From: CBEULR01 sp965544035
GTDB lineage: Bacteria > Bacillota > Desulfotomaculia > Desulfotomaculales > Desulforudaceae
Reading direction: 5' to 3'
Assembly (NCBI GenBank): GCA_965544035.1
Contig: CBEULR010000007.1
Location: 62,001-126,000, forward strand
DNA length: 64,000 bases
The notes below the pieces were generated by a model that was not told the origin of the DNA, did not search any database, and saw nothing but the letters and a program-made list of their open reading frames with translations. This document shows positions 1 through 8,820 of this stretch, piece by piece (position 1 is the stretch's first letter; the number at the start of each line of letters is the position of its first letter). The position numbers were made by a program, and so were the translations under genes.

Positions 1-124
1 ATGAATTAACCTCAACGCAATAAAGAGCTGATTCGGCAACACCTTCGACATTTTCGAATGATCATCCTGCTTTGGTTTATTTGACAATGATAAGGTGATA
101 TTGGTCATCACAGGCACTCAATGG

Positions 125-154
125 AAAAAGCCCCCGGACAAACCGGAGGCTTTT
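125..154 (-). terminator. Intrinsic terminator of nfnAB
   Basis: In the minus-strand transcript a GC-rich stem (GCCTCCGG pairing with CCGGGGGC, one G-U) around a five-base loop is followed by a run of five T. It lies about 20 bp past the stop codon of nfnB, so it probably ends the nfnAB transcript. Confidence 0.8.
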
Positions 155-175
155 GGAAAATCCCGAGACAAGAGA

Positions 176-1588
176 CTACTTTCCGGAAAGGTAGGCGTCG
201 ATGGCGCGGGCCGCCTTCTTGCCCGCCCCCATCGCCAGAATCACCGTGGCCGCGCCGGTGACAATGTCGCCTCCGGCAAACACGCCCTTGCGACTGGTCT
301 GCCCGCTTTCCGGATCTGCGGTGATCGTGCCGCGCGGGCCGATCTCCAGTCCCGGAGTGGTGCGTGGAACCAGCGGATTGGGGCTCTGACCGATGGCGAT
401 CACCACAATATCGGCTTCCAATTCAAAGTTTGAGCCCTCAATCGGGATCGGGCGGCGGCGACCGGACGCATCAGGCTCACCCAACTCCATCCTCACACAC
501 TCCATCGCCTTCACCCAGCCCTTTTCGTCGCCGATAATCGCCACGGGATTGGTCAACAGATTGAACCGGATGCCCTCCTCCTCGGCGTGCTCGACCTCCT
601 CCAGGCGGGCCGGCATTTCCTGACGAGAGCGCCGGTAAACGATATTTACCTCTTCGGCTCCGAGGCGCAGCGCCGTACGCGCGGCATCCATCGCCACATT
701 GCCGGCGCCCACCACGGCCACCTTGCGGCCGATCTTGATCGGTGTTACGTATTCCGGGAACAGATAAGCCTTCATCAGGTTGGTTCTGGTCAAGAACTCG
801 TTAGCGGAATAAACGCCGTTGAGGTTTTCCCCGGGAATGCAAAGAAACCGGGGCGCCCCGGCACCCGTGCCGATAAACACGGCCTCGTACCCTTCCTCAA
901 ACAAGTCGTCTATGGTAAGGGTCTTACCGATCACAACATTCACCTGGAACTCCACGCCGAGCGACTTGACGTAATCCACCTCGGCCTGAACCACACTCTT
1001 GGGCAGGCGGAATTCCGGGATGCCGTAGACCAGTACTCCACCGGGCTTATGCAGGGCCTCAAAAACGGTCACCCGATAACCCATCCGGGCCAGATCCGCG
1101 GCACAGGTGAGACCGGCCGGTCCGGAACCGACAACAGCCACGCGCTTACCATCGGAAGAAGGTGTTTCGACAGGTTCCGCCGACCAGTTCTGCAGAGCAT
1201 AGTCCGCCACAAAGCGCTCCAGTCTGCCGATGGCCACGGGTTCAAATCTTTTCCCCATCAGACAGTATTTCTCACACTGGTTCTCCTGCGGACACACCCG
1301 GCCGCAGATGGCGGGCAGGTTGTTTTTTTGGCGTATGATCCGCGCGGCTTCGTCGAACCGGCCCTCTTTGATCTCGGCAATAAACTCCGGAATATCCACT
1401 TCGACCGGGCATCCCTGCTTGCAGGTGGGGTCCTTGCACTGCAGACACCGCTCGGCCTCGGCCAGCGCATCTTCGGCCGTATACCCCAGAGCCACCTCAT
1501 CAAAATTTGTCACCCGAACTGCAGGTTCCTGTGCGGGCATCGGCCGCTTCACTTTACTCGGTGCCTTCTTTTTCGGCTTCTCAGACAA
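176..1588 (-). CDS. nfnB: NADPH-binding large subunit of NfnAB (GltA-like iron-sulfur flavoprotein)
   Basis: This 470-residue protein matches the large subunit of NADH-dependent reduced-ferredoxin:NADP+ oxidoreductase, also annotated as glutamate synthase small chain (GltA). Two four-cysteine groups near the N-terminus (C48, C51, C56, C60 and C95, C99, C105, C109) form the Fer4-type domain. Two dinucleotide motifs follow, VVGSGPAG at about 152 and VVGAGNVA at about 291, for FAD and NADP(H). It starts at TTG, 14 bp after nfnA, with a GGGGGG ribosome site. No glutamate synthase large-subunit gene is adjacent and the partner is the FNR-like subunit, so electron bifurcation between ferredoxin, NADH and NADPH is the likely role in the cytoplasm. 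The family is clear; the Nfn role is inferred from the gene pair. Confidence 0.9.
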   Translation of the reverse strand: MSEKPKKKAPSKVKRPMPAQEPAVRVTNFDEVALGYTAEDALAEAERCLQCKDPTCKQGCPVEVDIPEFIAEIKEGRFDEAARIIRQKNNLPAICGRVCPQENQCEKYCLMGKRFEPVAIGRLERFVADYALQNWSAEPVETPSSDGKRVAVVGSGPAGLTCAADLARMGYRVTVFEALHKPGGVLVYGIPEFRLPKSVVQAEVDYVKSLGVEFQVNVVIGKTLTIDDLFEEGYEAVFIGTGAGAPRFLCIPGENLNGVYSANEFLTRTNLMKAYLFPEYVTPIKIGRKVAVVGAGNVAMDAARTALRLGAEEVNIVYRRSRQEMPARLEEVEHAEEEGIRFNLLTNPVAIIGDEKGWVKAMECVRMELGEPDASGRRRPIPIEGSNFELEADIVVIAIGQSPNPLVPRTTPGLEIGPRGTITADPESGQTSRKGVFAGGDIVTGAATVILAMGAGKKAARAIDAYLSGK

Positions 1589-1602
1589 CTACGTTAACCC
1601 CC

Positions 1603-2442
1603 CTAATGACCATTGCGACAGCCACATTCCAACCGAGCGAGGGCTCTGGCCTCTTCTTCCCGGTAAATGGCGGCGCGCTTCATCTGCTCATCGAAGTCCA
1701 CCAGGTGCGCATCAAACTCCGGACCGTCCACACAGGCGAACTTGGTTTCACCCCCGACGGTCACCCGGCACGAACCGCACATTCCCGTACCATCCACCAT
1801 CAGGGAGTTCATGCTCACCGTGGTCGGGATCTTGTACGGCCTGGTCACGTCAGCGACCACCTTCATCATAATCATCGGTCCGATAGCGATCACCTGATCA
1901 ATCGGGGTTCCCTGTTCGATCAGCTCTTTGAGGATGTCGGAGACAAATCCCTTGCGCCCCCTACTGCCGTCATCGGTGGCGATGTGAAGCTGATTGCTGT
2001 AATGACCCAGCTCTTGGGTCAGAATCAGGTGCTCGGCGCTTCGCGCACCCACGATGGTGATCACGTTTACCCCGTTCTCATGCAAGGCCCTGACCTGGGG
2101 ATAAAGCGGAGCACAGCCCAAACCACCGCCGATGCAGACCACAGTACCGTCCTTGCGCAGTTCGGAGGGGTTACCCAGCGGACCGATAAAATCCTGCAGG
2201 TAATCGCCGGCTTCCAGCTTGCCCATCGACTTGGTGGTAAAACCGATTTCCTGCACCACCACCGTAACCCTGCCCAATTCGCGATCATAATCGGCGATGG
2301 TCAGCGGAATACGTTCCCCCGTTTCATTGAGCCGGATGATCACGAACTGCCCCGGCTGTGCTTTACGCGCCACAAGCGGCGCTTTGATCTCGTACAGCCG
2401 AACTCCGGGCGCCAGCACCCGTTTGGTCTCGATAAAATACAA
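1603..2442 (-). CDS. nfnA: FNR-like small subunit of NfnAB (sulfide dehydrogenase subunit)
   Basis: This 279-residue ferredoxin-NADP reductase-like protein has an N-terminal FAD-binding barrel, a nucleotide-binding half with GGGLGCAPLYPQ, and a C-terminal cysteine cluster (MCGSC, then KFACVDGPEFDAH) that fits the [2Fe-2S] site of NfnA and of dihydroorotate dehydrogenase electron-transfer subunits. It lies directly upstream of nfnB in the usual A-B order, so the two probably form one complex. The start is TTG, preceded by GAGGTGAT at good spacing. A pyrK role is less likely because no pyrimidine gene is near. Confidence 0.9.
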   Translation of the reverse strand: MYFIETKRVLAPGVRLYEIKAPLVARKAQPGQFVIIRLNETGERIPLTIADYDRELGRVTVVVQEIGFTTKSMGKLEAGDYLQDFIGPLGNPSELRKDGTVVCIGGGLGCAPLYPQVRALHENGVNVITIVGARSAEHLILTQELGHYSNQLHIATDDGSRGRKGFVSDILKELIEQGTPIDQVIAIGPMIMMKVVADVTRPYKIPTTVSMNSLMVDGTGMCGSCRVTVGGETKFACVDGPEFDAHLVDFDEQMKRAAIYREEEARALARLECGCRNGH

Positions 2443-2534
2443 AAATCATCACCTCAGTATAGTTTTGAACCTAAGCCGGATACAATAACTATTACATATT
2501 CGACGCTGGAAATGTAAATCCCTCTCTGAATAGA

Positions 2535-2546
2535 ATTGTATACAAT
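2535..2546. promoter_or_regulatory. Palindrome upstream of nfnA, possible operator
   Basis: ATTGTATACAAT is a perfect 12-bp palindrome about 90 bp upstream of the nfnA start. The core TTGTATACAA resembles sites bound by GntR-family regulators, but no such regulator is encoded nearby, so this is only a candidate. Confidence 0.25.
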
Positions 2547-2565
2547 ATTCGCACAATAGAAATTC

Positions 2566-2606
2566 AAAAAGAGGGCTGCCGCGGGGTACCCCGCTGCAGC
2601 CCTCTT
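2566..2606 (-). terminator. Intrinsic terminator of the NSS transporter gene
   Basis: A long stem (AAGAGGGCTGC pairing with GCAGCCCTCTT, enclosing a second self-complementary GC-rich segment) is followed on the minus strand by five T. It begins 16 bp past the transporter stop codon. Confidence 0.85.
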
Positions 2607-2621
2607 CTGCGTAACCGATTC

Positions 2622-4004
2622 CTATTGACTTGCCAGGTACGCACTCACCGTGTCGTAAATGCCGGTGATCATGATGACCAGAATCACGATCGGAACGACA
2701 TACTTGACCAGGAAGCCGTAGAAAGCGCCAAGCCTAAACAGCGGCGAGTTCTTGTTCCCCTCGTCCTGGGCCTGCTTCACACCCCAGACATAACCGACAA
2801 AAATGGCTGTCAGCAGACCGCCGAGAGGCAGGAAGATGGAGTTGGCGATCCAGTCCATGGTGTCGAGCACGTCGAAGCCGAGGAAGCTGAATCCGCTTAG
2901 CTGGTTGTAGCCGAGGCAGGGCAGCAGACCGACCAGAAAAATGATGGTGCCCAGCAACAGTGTAGCCGGGACACGGGACCAGCCGCGCTCGTCGGTCAGC
3001 CAGGACACGACGACCTCAAGCAGCGAAAAGGCCGAGGTCAGGGCGGCAATGCTCAGCAGGATAAAGAAGATTACCCCGAAGAATACACCGGCCGGCATCT
3101 CGGCAAATACGGCCGGCAGGGTGATAAAGGTCAGCCCCGCACCGGCGCTGGGGTCAAAACCGAACGAAAAGACGGCCGGGAAAATCATGAAGCCGGCCAA
3201 AATGGCGACTGTGGTATCAAGACCGATAACCGAGGCCGCACTACCCGGGATTTCATCCTGATCCCGCATGTAGCTGCCGTAGGTGATAATGGCGCCCATG
3301 CCGAGGCTCAGGGTGAAAAAGGCCTGCGCAATAGCCGCCAGCACACCCTGCGCCGAAACATTGCTGAAGTCGGGCTGCAGGTAGAAAGCAAGCCCTTCGC
3401 CGGCTCCGGGAAGGGTGATCGCCCGGCCGATCAGGACGAGCATTAGAATGAACAGCAGCGGCATCATAACCTGAACCGAACGCTGAATGCCTTTTACCAC
3501 ACCGGCCGCAACCACGCCGGTGGTAATGGCCATAAACACAAAATGCCACCAGATGGGCTCCCACTGTGAAGTAATGTGTCCCACGAACAGCCCGGCGAAG
3601 TCGGAGCCTGGTGACAAGATTCCTACGGCGGTCTTATAGATGTAGGCCAAAGCCCAACCGCCGACGACAGAGTAGTATGACAGAATGGTAAAACCGGCAA
3701 GCACTCCCAGGGCACCGACCAGCCACCAAGGCGAATTCGGGGCCAGCGCCTTAAACGCACCCACAGGATTTAGGTGGGTTTTCCGTCCGATGATCATTTC
3801 GTTCAACATCACCGGCAGGCCGATAAGGAAGATAGCTAGTAGATAAATAACAATGAATGCCGCCCCACCGTATTCACCGGTGATGTACGGAAAGCGCCAG
3901 ATGTTGCCTAGTCCGACAGCGGAACCGGCAGCAGCCAAAATGAACCCTAGCCGCGAAGTCCAGTTCTCACGATTGAATTGATCCTGCAAGATCTTCCCCC
4001 CCAT
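2622..4004 (-). CDS. Sodium-dependent transporter, NSS/SNF family
   Basis: A 460-residue polytopic membrane protein of the neurotransmitter:sodium symporter (LeuT-fold) family. The signature SRLGFILAAAGSAVGLGNIWRFPY at residues 17-40 covers the unwound first helix that binds Na+ and substrate. The length suggests the shorter bacterial type with 11-12 helices. Substrates are usually amino acids; none can be named here. The ATG start has a weak ribosome site. A TTG five codons downstream lies just behind a GGGGGGAAG stretch and would also fit the family's normal N-terminus. It is a single gene between its own promoter and terminator. Confidence 0.9.
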   Translation of the reverse strand: MGGKILQDQFNRENWTSRLGFILAAAGSAVGLGNIWRFPYITGEYGGAAFIVIYLLAIFLIGLPVMLNEMIIGRKTHLNPVGAFKALAPNSPWWLVGALGVLAGFTILSYYSVVGGWALAYIYKTAVGILSPGSDFAGLFVGHITSQWEPIWWHFVFMAITTGVVAAGVVKGIQRSVQVMMPLLFILMLVLIGRAITLPGAGEGLAFYLQPDFSNVSAQGVLAAIAQAFFTLSLGMGAIITYGSYMRDQDEIPGSAASVIGLDTTVAILAGFMIFPAVFSFGFDPSAGAGLTFITLPAVFAEMPAGVFFGVIFFILLSIAALTSAFSLLEVVVSWLTDERGWSRVPATLLLGTIIFLVGLLPCLGYNQLSGFSFLGFDVLDTMDWIANSIFLPLGGLLTAIFVGYVWGVKQAQDEGNKNSPLFRLGAFYGFLVKYVVPIVILVIMITGIYDTVSAYLASQ

Positions 4005-4098
4005 AGTTGTAGTAAGTAGTTTACCCTATATAATCGCACGTAATCGACCAGCCGCCCGATCACCCCCCATTTTGTTTGAAAACAACAAAACCTTGTAC

Positions 4099-4127
4099 AT
4101 TATACACGAACATCCAAGACAAGGCAA
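4099..4127 (-). promoter_or_regulatory. Sigma-A-type promoter of the NSS transporter
   Basis: On the minus strand TTGCCT and TATAAT are separated by exactly 17 bp, giving a leader of about 88 nt before the transporter start. Confidence 0.6.
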
Positions 4128-4491
4128 AACCAACCCAAAAGCAATTGTTCACGCTAAATTCAGATCAAGGCAAAGTCCTCAGGAATGTTCAGCATTCTTC
4201 GAAATTTGGCACCATTAAATCTTTTCCCAAAATTGCAACGATCTTACAAATTATAGCCCGCCTGACAAGAATACTCCAAATGCTGTTCGAGAAACAAATT
4301 TAGATCATTCAGGGAATAAACTCCATGTTTCCTGACCTGCAGCCTTAATGCCTGAAACGGGTCCGCAGTGAGGATGGCGTCATCAAGGGGCCGTATAACG
4401 GCCCCTTGGCTAAAGACAGTGGTATTCGAGGAAGCTATCGAGAGAGTGGGGGGTCCGAACCGGAAAAAGCCGATGATCGCCCCCGGAGATT
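4128..4491. other. Non-coding gap between the transporter promoter and the CBS-domain gene
   Basis: About 360 bp with no convincing gene. It is AT-rich near the promoter. It contains one perfect inverted repeat at 4385-4407 (AAGGGGCCGT, three-base loop, ACGGCCCCTT) about 85 bp past the stop of the upstream gene. Without a T run it is a doubtful terminator, but it could fold and end or protect that mRNA. A 92-codon minus-strand ORF crosses it but has no ribosome site or recognisable family. Confidence 0.5.
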
Positions 4492-6444
4492 TTATGAACC
4501 CGGGCGCACGTAGCTGAACCATTCGTCCGTGAACTTGGCACTGGTAAGCTTCTGCAGGCGGCTGATAACGGAGAGCGCATCCTTTAATACCGCCCTTTCA
4601 CGCTGGCTCAGTTCGGAAGGAGTAATATAGTCGTCGGGAGTCCGCCCCTGGCGGTGTTTGATCACGTTCTCCCGGATCCGGAACATCATTACCGTTTCGA
4701 ACGATGCCCTGATAAACTCGGCATCGTCACGTGAGATCGCTCCAGCCTCCACCAGGCGGTCAAGCCTGCCGAAGGTGGACGTCTCTTTTATCTTGGAGCT
4801 CATCGCAAATACCCGGATGCAGTTCACTATATGCACACAGACACTCGTCTTGAGGTTAAGCTGGTTCTTGTGCTCACCCGATTTCTCAGTAATGAAACCA
4901 CCGAACATCGTCAGCGGTACCCGGAATTGGTTTTCATCATCGGTCAGCATATGGGCGACCACCGTCTGTTTGTCAAAAGCATCAAACACCGTCGTCCACA
5001 GTTTGTCGGCCAGAGTCTGGTCCCCGTAAACCGGTCGGAAATCAAGGAATATGGTGAGCATGCGAATGCCTTCCGGTTCCAAGCCGAAGATCCAGTCGTG
5101 CAGTACGCCCCGCCAATTACCCAGTGAACGGCACCACATCGGATTGGAAGCCACCACCTGTCCCTGGCACTGGAGGAAACCACAGAAACCACATTCGCTC
5201 AGGCCCTCCATAATCCTCGCACCGAGTTTGAGAAAGTACTGCTGCACGGCTTCGGCCTCACCGGGCTCGGGATCGGCGTAGATAATCGCATTATCCTGGT
5301 CTGTGCGCAAGGCCTGTTCGCGCCTGCCCGCGCTGCCCAGGTTTACAAAACAATACGGTACGGGAGGGCTCCCCAGCCCCTCATCCTCCATCTGTTTTTC
5401 GCAGAAACGGATAATCTGGCGCGTAAGCTTGTCGTGGAGTTCGGTCATAATCTCCATAAGCTCGCGTGTCGGTGCCTTCTCGGAAACTAGAGCGTACAAG
5501 AACCGGTCCACTTCCTTGCCGATCTCCCGCAGACCGTCCAGTGTCTGCTCGCTCTGAATTCTGTGCGCCACCCAAAGCGAACCGGTACTGCGTGCCCGGA
5601 GCAGGTCGACCAGGCTGATAATCCCGACCAGCAGTCCGGATTCGGTGACGGCAACGTGTTTTGCGCCGGACCTGATTACGGCCAGCAAAGCCTCGTTCAG
5701 ATAAGCGTCGGACGGCAGGGTTATGAGTCTGGTATTCATCACATCTTTGGCCCGCCGGTCACTCGGACACAGTCCATGGGCGAACATCTGTCCGACCAGA
5801 TCCTTTTCGGTGATGAGCCCCAGCGGCTGCCCCACATCATCAATTACAACCACCGAACTAATGTTGTGTTCCGACATCAACCCGGCCACCCCGGTAATCT
5901 CATCGTCGGGCCGGCAGGTGATTACCGGGCGGCTCATAATCTCATTGACACGCCTCTTAAACAGGCTCAGTTCAGTCCTCGAAAAAGTATCCAGCGACTG
6001 CTCGGTGATGATTTCCTCGTACAGCATCCGCATCCGGTCCACCATCACCCGATTGAAGAATCCGGCCACTTCCGGATAGTTTCGGATCAACTGTTCAAAA
6101 ACCCCACTCGGAATCAGCAGGCAGGTCATATCCTCAATCACCCGGACCGTCCCCGAGTAGGTCCCGCCGGTCAGGACGACCGTTTCGCCGAAGATGTCGT
6201 TACGACGCCGGTACCCGACCACCGTCTCCACACCCTTATCGTTGGGGACGGTGACTTCGGCCAACCCCTCAATCACGACAAAAAGCTGTCCCAGACTGCT
6301 GTCGCCCCGCCGGAAAACATACTCGCCGACAGGATACCGGCGTATCTCTACCTGAGGCGCCAACTCCTCCAATACATCCGAACCCAGTTCCCTAAACGGG
6401 AATATCGCTTTCAACACCTCAACCGTATTCTGCTCCTTACTCAC
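4492..6444 (-). CDS. cNMP-binding / CBS-pair / DUF294 nucleotidyltransferase signalling protein
   Basis: A 650-residue multi-domain protein. Residues about 10-125 form a cyclic-nucleotide-binding-like domain (FGETVVLTGGTYSG). Residues about 165-290 form a CBS pair (MSRPVITCRPDDEI, then MNTRLITLPSDA). Residues about 340-640 form a DUF294 nucleotidyltransferase-like region with the motif GSAGRREQALRTDQDNAIIY. This architecture is common in bacteria, resembles the GlnD/GlnE nucleotidyltransferase fold, and probably links a small-ligand signal to nucleotidylation of an unknown target. The GTG start has a perfect AGGAGG 8 bp upstream. No partner gene is adjacent. Confidence 0.85.
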   Translation of the reverse strand: MSKEQNTVEVLKAIFPFRELGSDVLEELAPQVEIRRYPVGEYVFRRGDSSLGQLFVVIEGLAEVTVPNDKGVETVVGYRRRNDIFGETVVLTGGTYSGTVRVIEDMTCLLIPSGVFEQLIRNYPEVAGFFNRVMVDRMRMLYEEIITEQSLDTFSRTELSLFKRRVNEIMSRPVITCRPDDEITGVAGLMSEHNISSVVVIDDVGQPLGLITEKDLVGQMFAHGLCPSDRRAKDVMNTRLITLPSDAYLNEALLAVIRSGAKHVAVTESGLLVGIISLVDLLRARSTGSLWVAHRIQSEQTLDGLREIGKEVDRFLYALVSEKAPTRELMEIMTELHDKLTRQIIRFCEKQMEDEGLGSPPVPYCFVNLGSAGRREQALRTDQDNAIIYADPEPGEAEAVQQYFLKLGARIMEGLSECGFCGFLQCQGQVVASNPMWCRSLGNWRGVLHDWIFGLEPEGIRMLTIFLDFRPVYGDQTLADKLWTTVFDAFDKQTVVAHMLTDDENQFRVPLTMFGGFITEKSGEHKNQLNLKTSVCVHIVNCIRVFAMSSKIKETSTFGRLDRLVEAGAISRDDAEFIRASFETVMMFRIRENVIKHRQGRTPDDYITPSELSQRERAVLKDALSVISRLQKLTSAKFTDEWFSYVRPGS

Positions 6445-6586
6445 GTTGGCAACCTCCTTTCAATTTTGAGAAAGACTCTCAATCGCGGTAACATTAATTA
6501 TTCATTTTAGCACGATCAATTTGGTTTCGGTAAACTATTTATTGAATTGTCGGTAGATTGACAGAATACGATCCGTTTCTCTATGG

Positions 6587-6847
6587 TTATCCAACCAGCA
6601 GGTTGAGTGGTTTTCGGTCGCCGGCGGTTAAGTCGGACAGCAGCAGACCTTCAACCGGCCGCAATCCCGCGACTGCGAAATAGGCTTCCCACACGCTGTG
6701 GTGGGCCAGGGGGAGCGCAGCGTCCATCATCACGTCATCCCATGGACGTCCGAAGAACCGCTCAAAAGAAAGGGTCAGCTCTTCTTTGGTTTCGGGGAGT
6801 TCGGGAGGTTCGGCCCATACCTTTATTATGTTGCCTACAGCAACCAC
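6587..6847 (-). CDS. Small hypothetical protein
   Basis: An 86-residue ORF starting at GTG, with no recognised family. The composition (acidic, several W and F, FFGRPWDDVMMDAALPLAHHSVWEAY) looks protein-like rather than random. It starts 15 bp after the stop of another small ORF, so the two may be co-expressed, but it has no clear ribosome site of its own. The two ORFs could also be remnants of one longer gene split by a frameshift. Confidence 0.4.
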   Translation of the reverse strand: MVAVGNIIKVWAEPPELPETKEELTLSFERFFGRPWDDVMMDAALPLAHHSVWEAYFAVAGLRPVEGLLLSDLTAGDRKPLNLLVG

Positions 6848-6862
6848 TCGCCGGGGATACTC

Positions 6863-7027
6863 TCACCCGGTTTCGTAAAAGTAAATCTGCAGGGGCGTGT
6901 CGCCGACCGTCGGGATCCTTCGGTCTATAGTTGCAAACACCACAAAGGGCTGCTGCTCGGCAATCCGCAGGGCAGTCCGGAGACGCCCGCAGCCGATGGC
7001 GGCAATCACGAAATTGTCATTGCGCAT
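6863..7027 (-). CDS. Small hypothetical protein, 54 residues
   Basis: The start ATG at 7027 is chosen because GGGGAGGAG lies 5 bp upstream; an upstream in-frame ATG has no such site. The product (MRNDNFVIAAIGCG...) has no recognised domain. It is followed 15 bp later by another small ORF in the same direction. The strong ribosome site makes translation plausible. Confidence 0.45.
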   Translation of the reverse strand: MRNDNFVIAAIGCGRLRTALRIAEQQPFVVFATIDRRIPTVGDTPLQIYFYETG

Positions 7028-7122
7028 TACTTCTCCTCCCCTCCGCCTCGGTAACATATCATTTTCGCGCAAGAACCGGCGAAATCCTCTCCCGTGTACG
7101 AGCAGCGCCCCCGAAAAGACAA

Positions 7123-7152
7123 AGCCCCTGCCATTAGATGTGTGCAGGGGTT
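7123..7152 (-). terminator. Intrinsic terminator of the HD-GYP gene
   Basis: Minus-strand stem ACCCCTGC / GCAGGGGCT with a loop of about 12 nt, followed by a T-rich stretch, about 50 bp after the stop of the HD-GYP gene. Confidence 0.6.
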
Positions 7153-7200
7153 GGTCAGGACGTCAACCGCATCGGGTTCACGGAAACAGGATGACCGGAA

Positions 7201-8562
7201 TCAGGAGGCGCGTTCCACGATTTCCACGAATTGATCGACCAAACGCCCGTCGAACTGGCTGTAGCTGTTGTTCACCAACTCACTGATCGCCTGTGTGTGC
7301 GGCAGCGCCTTACGGTAGGGCCGGTCGTTGGTCATGGCGTCATAAGCGTCCACAATGGCCAATATCCGGCAGACCAGAGGAATCTCCTCTCCCTTCAGTC
7401 CCTTCAGATAGCCCTTACCGTCCCAGCGTTCATGGTGGTGAAGAATGTAGCCGGCGATGGGATTCAGCTCGGGCATCGATATCGCCAGGCGATAGCCGAT
7501 CTCCACGTGATGGCGCATCACCAGCCACTCTTCATCGGTCAGCGGGCCGGGCTTCAAGAGAATCTGATCGGGCACCCCGACCTTGCCCATATCGTGCACC
7601 AGCGCCAGAGTAGCCAGGTGAGCCAGTTCGGAGTGAGACAGGCCGGCGGCCCGGCCCAACCGAACGGCCAGGTCGCGCAGGCGCCGGGTGTGCCTCTCGG
7701 TTTCAAAATCACGTTCGCTGAGAAGCGCGAGCAGTGACTGCACGAACTTGCCTGCCGTTCCCAGCCCCCGCCCGGCCTTATAGATATTCAAATCCCGCTC
7801 CGCTGCGCGAAGCGCATTCTCCAGACTGCATTTACGCCACTCCGCCACACCCGTCCCCAGGGCCAGAGAGTAGGCCATCCCGGTTCCTTCCAAAATGGTG
7901 GACTGCTGTGTTTGTTCGCGAATACACTGGCAGACACGGTGCCCGCCCCTGATATCCGAGTTGGGCATCAGGATACAGAAGTTGTCGTCACCGGTGCGGC
8001 AGATCAGGTCGCTGGCCCGGGTGCAGCTTTGCAGTACCTGTGCCGTGGCCTGCAGCACCCGGTCTCCAACTTCCTGGCCAAGCGTTTGATTGATCTGCTC
8101 CAACTCCGTGATATCAGCCGAGACAACGGCAATCGGATACGCCTCTTCGTCCTCGCGCAGCTCAAGCACGGTCTTGCGAAAGTGAAAACGGTTAAAGGCA
8201 CCGGTCAGGGCGTCATGTGATTCGAGGTATTGCAATTGCTGTTCGTATCTTCGGTAGACAGTGGTGTCCACGAGAAAAACCTGGACGGCGGGACGGCTAC
8301 GCCATTCGGCGGGCACCGCATACACATCCAGGCAGCATTCGTCACCAGAACCGTTCGGCAGGCAGACCTTTGTCCGAAGGGGCTCCTCTTCCCGCTGTTG
8401 CCGGATGAGGTCCACCACCGAAGTCAAAGGCTCTATCTTTTGGCCGATAATCGACGAGGGTGTTCCTTCCAGAAGGCTGCACGCCGCCGCATTAGCCCGG
8501 GCAACCGTCCCCGTTTCAGTGTAAATGACCAACAGCGGAAGCGGAGCCGTCTCGAAGAGCAA
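7201..8562 (-). CDS. PAS / degenerate GGDEF / HD-GYP cyclic-di-GMP signalling protein
   Basis: A protein of at least 453 residues. An N-terminal PAS segment (LLFETAPLPLLVIYTETG) is followed by a GGDEF-like domain at about 115-250 in which the signature reads TGDDNF, so cyclase activity is probably lost. A C-terminal HD-GYP domain at about 275-450 has ALVHDMGKVG and HHHERWDGKGYLKG; the usual GYP reads GYL. HD-GYP proteins hydrolyse cyclic di-GMP, and this one keeps the metal-binding HD residues. The annotated TTG start has no ribosome site and the reading frame stays open and PAS-like for about 20 codons upstream (HDYR precedes LLFE). The true start may be the ATT near 8619, 9 bp after AGGA, or there may be a frameshift. 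Confidence 0.85.
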   Translation of the reverse strand: MLFETAPLPLLVIYTETGTVARANAAACSLLEGTPSSIIGQKIEPLTSVVDLIRQQREEEPLRTKVCLPNGSGDECCLDVYAVPAEWRSRPAVQVFLVDTTVYRRYEQQLQYLESHDALTGAFNRFHFRKTVLELREDEEAYPIAVVSADITELEQINQTLGQEVGDRVLQATAQVLQSCTRASDLICRTGDDNFCILMPNSDIRGGHRVCQCIREQTQQSTILEGTGMAYSLALGTGVAEWRKCSLENALRAAERDLNIYKAGRGLGTAGKFVQSLLALLSERDFETERHTRRLRDLAVRLGRAAGLSHSELAHLATLALVHDMGKVGVPDQILLKPGPLTDEEWLVMRHHVEIGYRLAISMPELNPIAGYILHHHERWDGKGYLKGLKGEEIPLVCRILAIVDAYDAMTNDRPYRKALPHTQAISELVNNSYSQFDGRLVDQFVEIVERAS

Positions 8563-8605
8563 CCGGTAATCATGCGCTGAGAAACCGGATGAACCGGAAT
8601 TACCG

Positions 8606-8743
8606 TCACTTGGCGAGTAAATACCAAATCATCCTTTCGGAGCCGGCCTGTGCGGCCGCCTCACAATAGAGCAGCGCCATATGGCATTTGGCTCTGCAAA
8701 CACTCATTGCATTGTCGTTATTATTACTATTATTAGAGATCAT
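8606..8743 (-). CDS. Small hypothetical protein upstream of the HD-GYP gene
   Basis: A 45-residue ORF beginning ATG at 8743 with AGGA 7 bp upstream. It is Asn-rich at the N-terminus and contains CRAKCHMALLYCEAA. No family is recognised. Its stop lies at the probable translation start region of the PAS/HD-GYP gene, so it could be translationally coupled to it. Confidence 0.4.
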   Translation of the reverse strand: MISNNSNNNDNAMSVCRAKCHMALLYCEAAAQAGSERMIWYLLAK

Positions 8744-8820
8744 GCTAAATTCCTGCCGGAATCCAAACTTATTGGAAAAATATTCTCCAAAAAAGATTTC
8801 CGCATGACATAGTTGAAACC

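Noticed and set aside
587..1597. Long plus-strand ORF opposite nfnB, and similar long ORFs opposite nfnA (1507-2517) and the CBS gene (5563-6510)
   Set aside because: Antisense shadows typical of GC-rich coding sequence; no ribosome sites or family motifs, while the opposite strand has clear proteins.
4244..4522. A 92-codon minus-strand ORF after the CBS-domain gene
   Set aside because: No ribosome site, no recognised family, overlaps the end of the upstream gene and spans a perfect hairpin.
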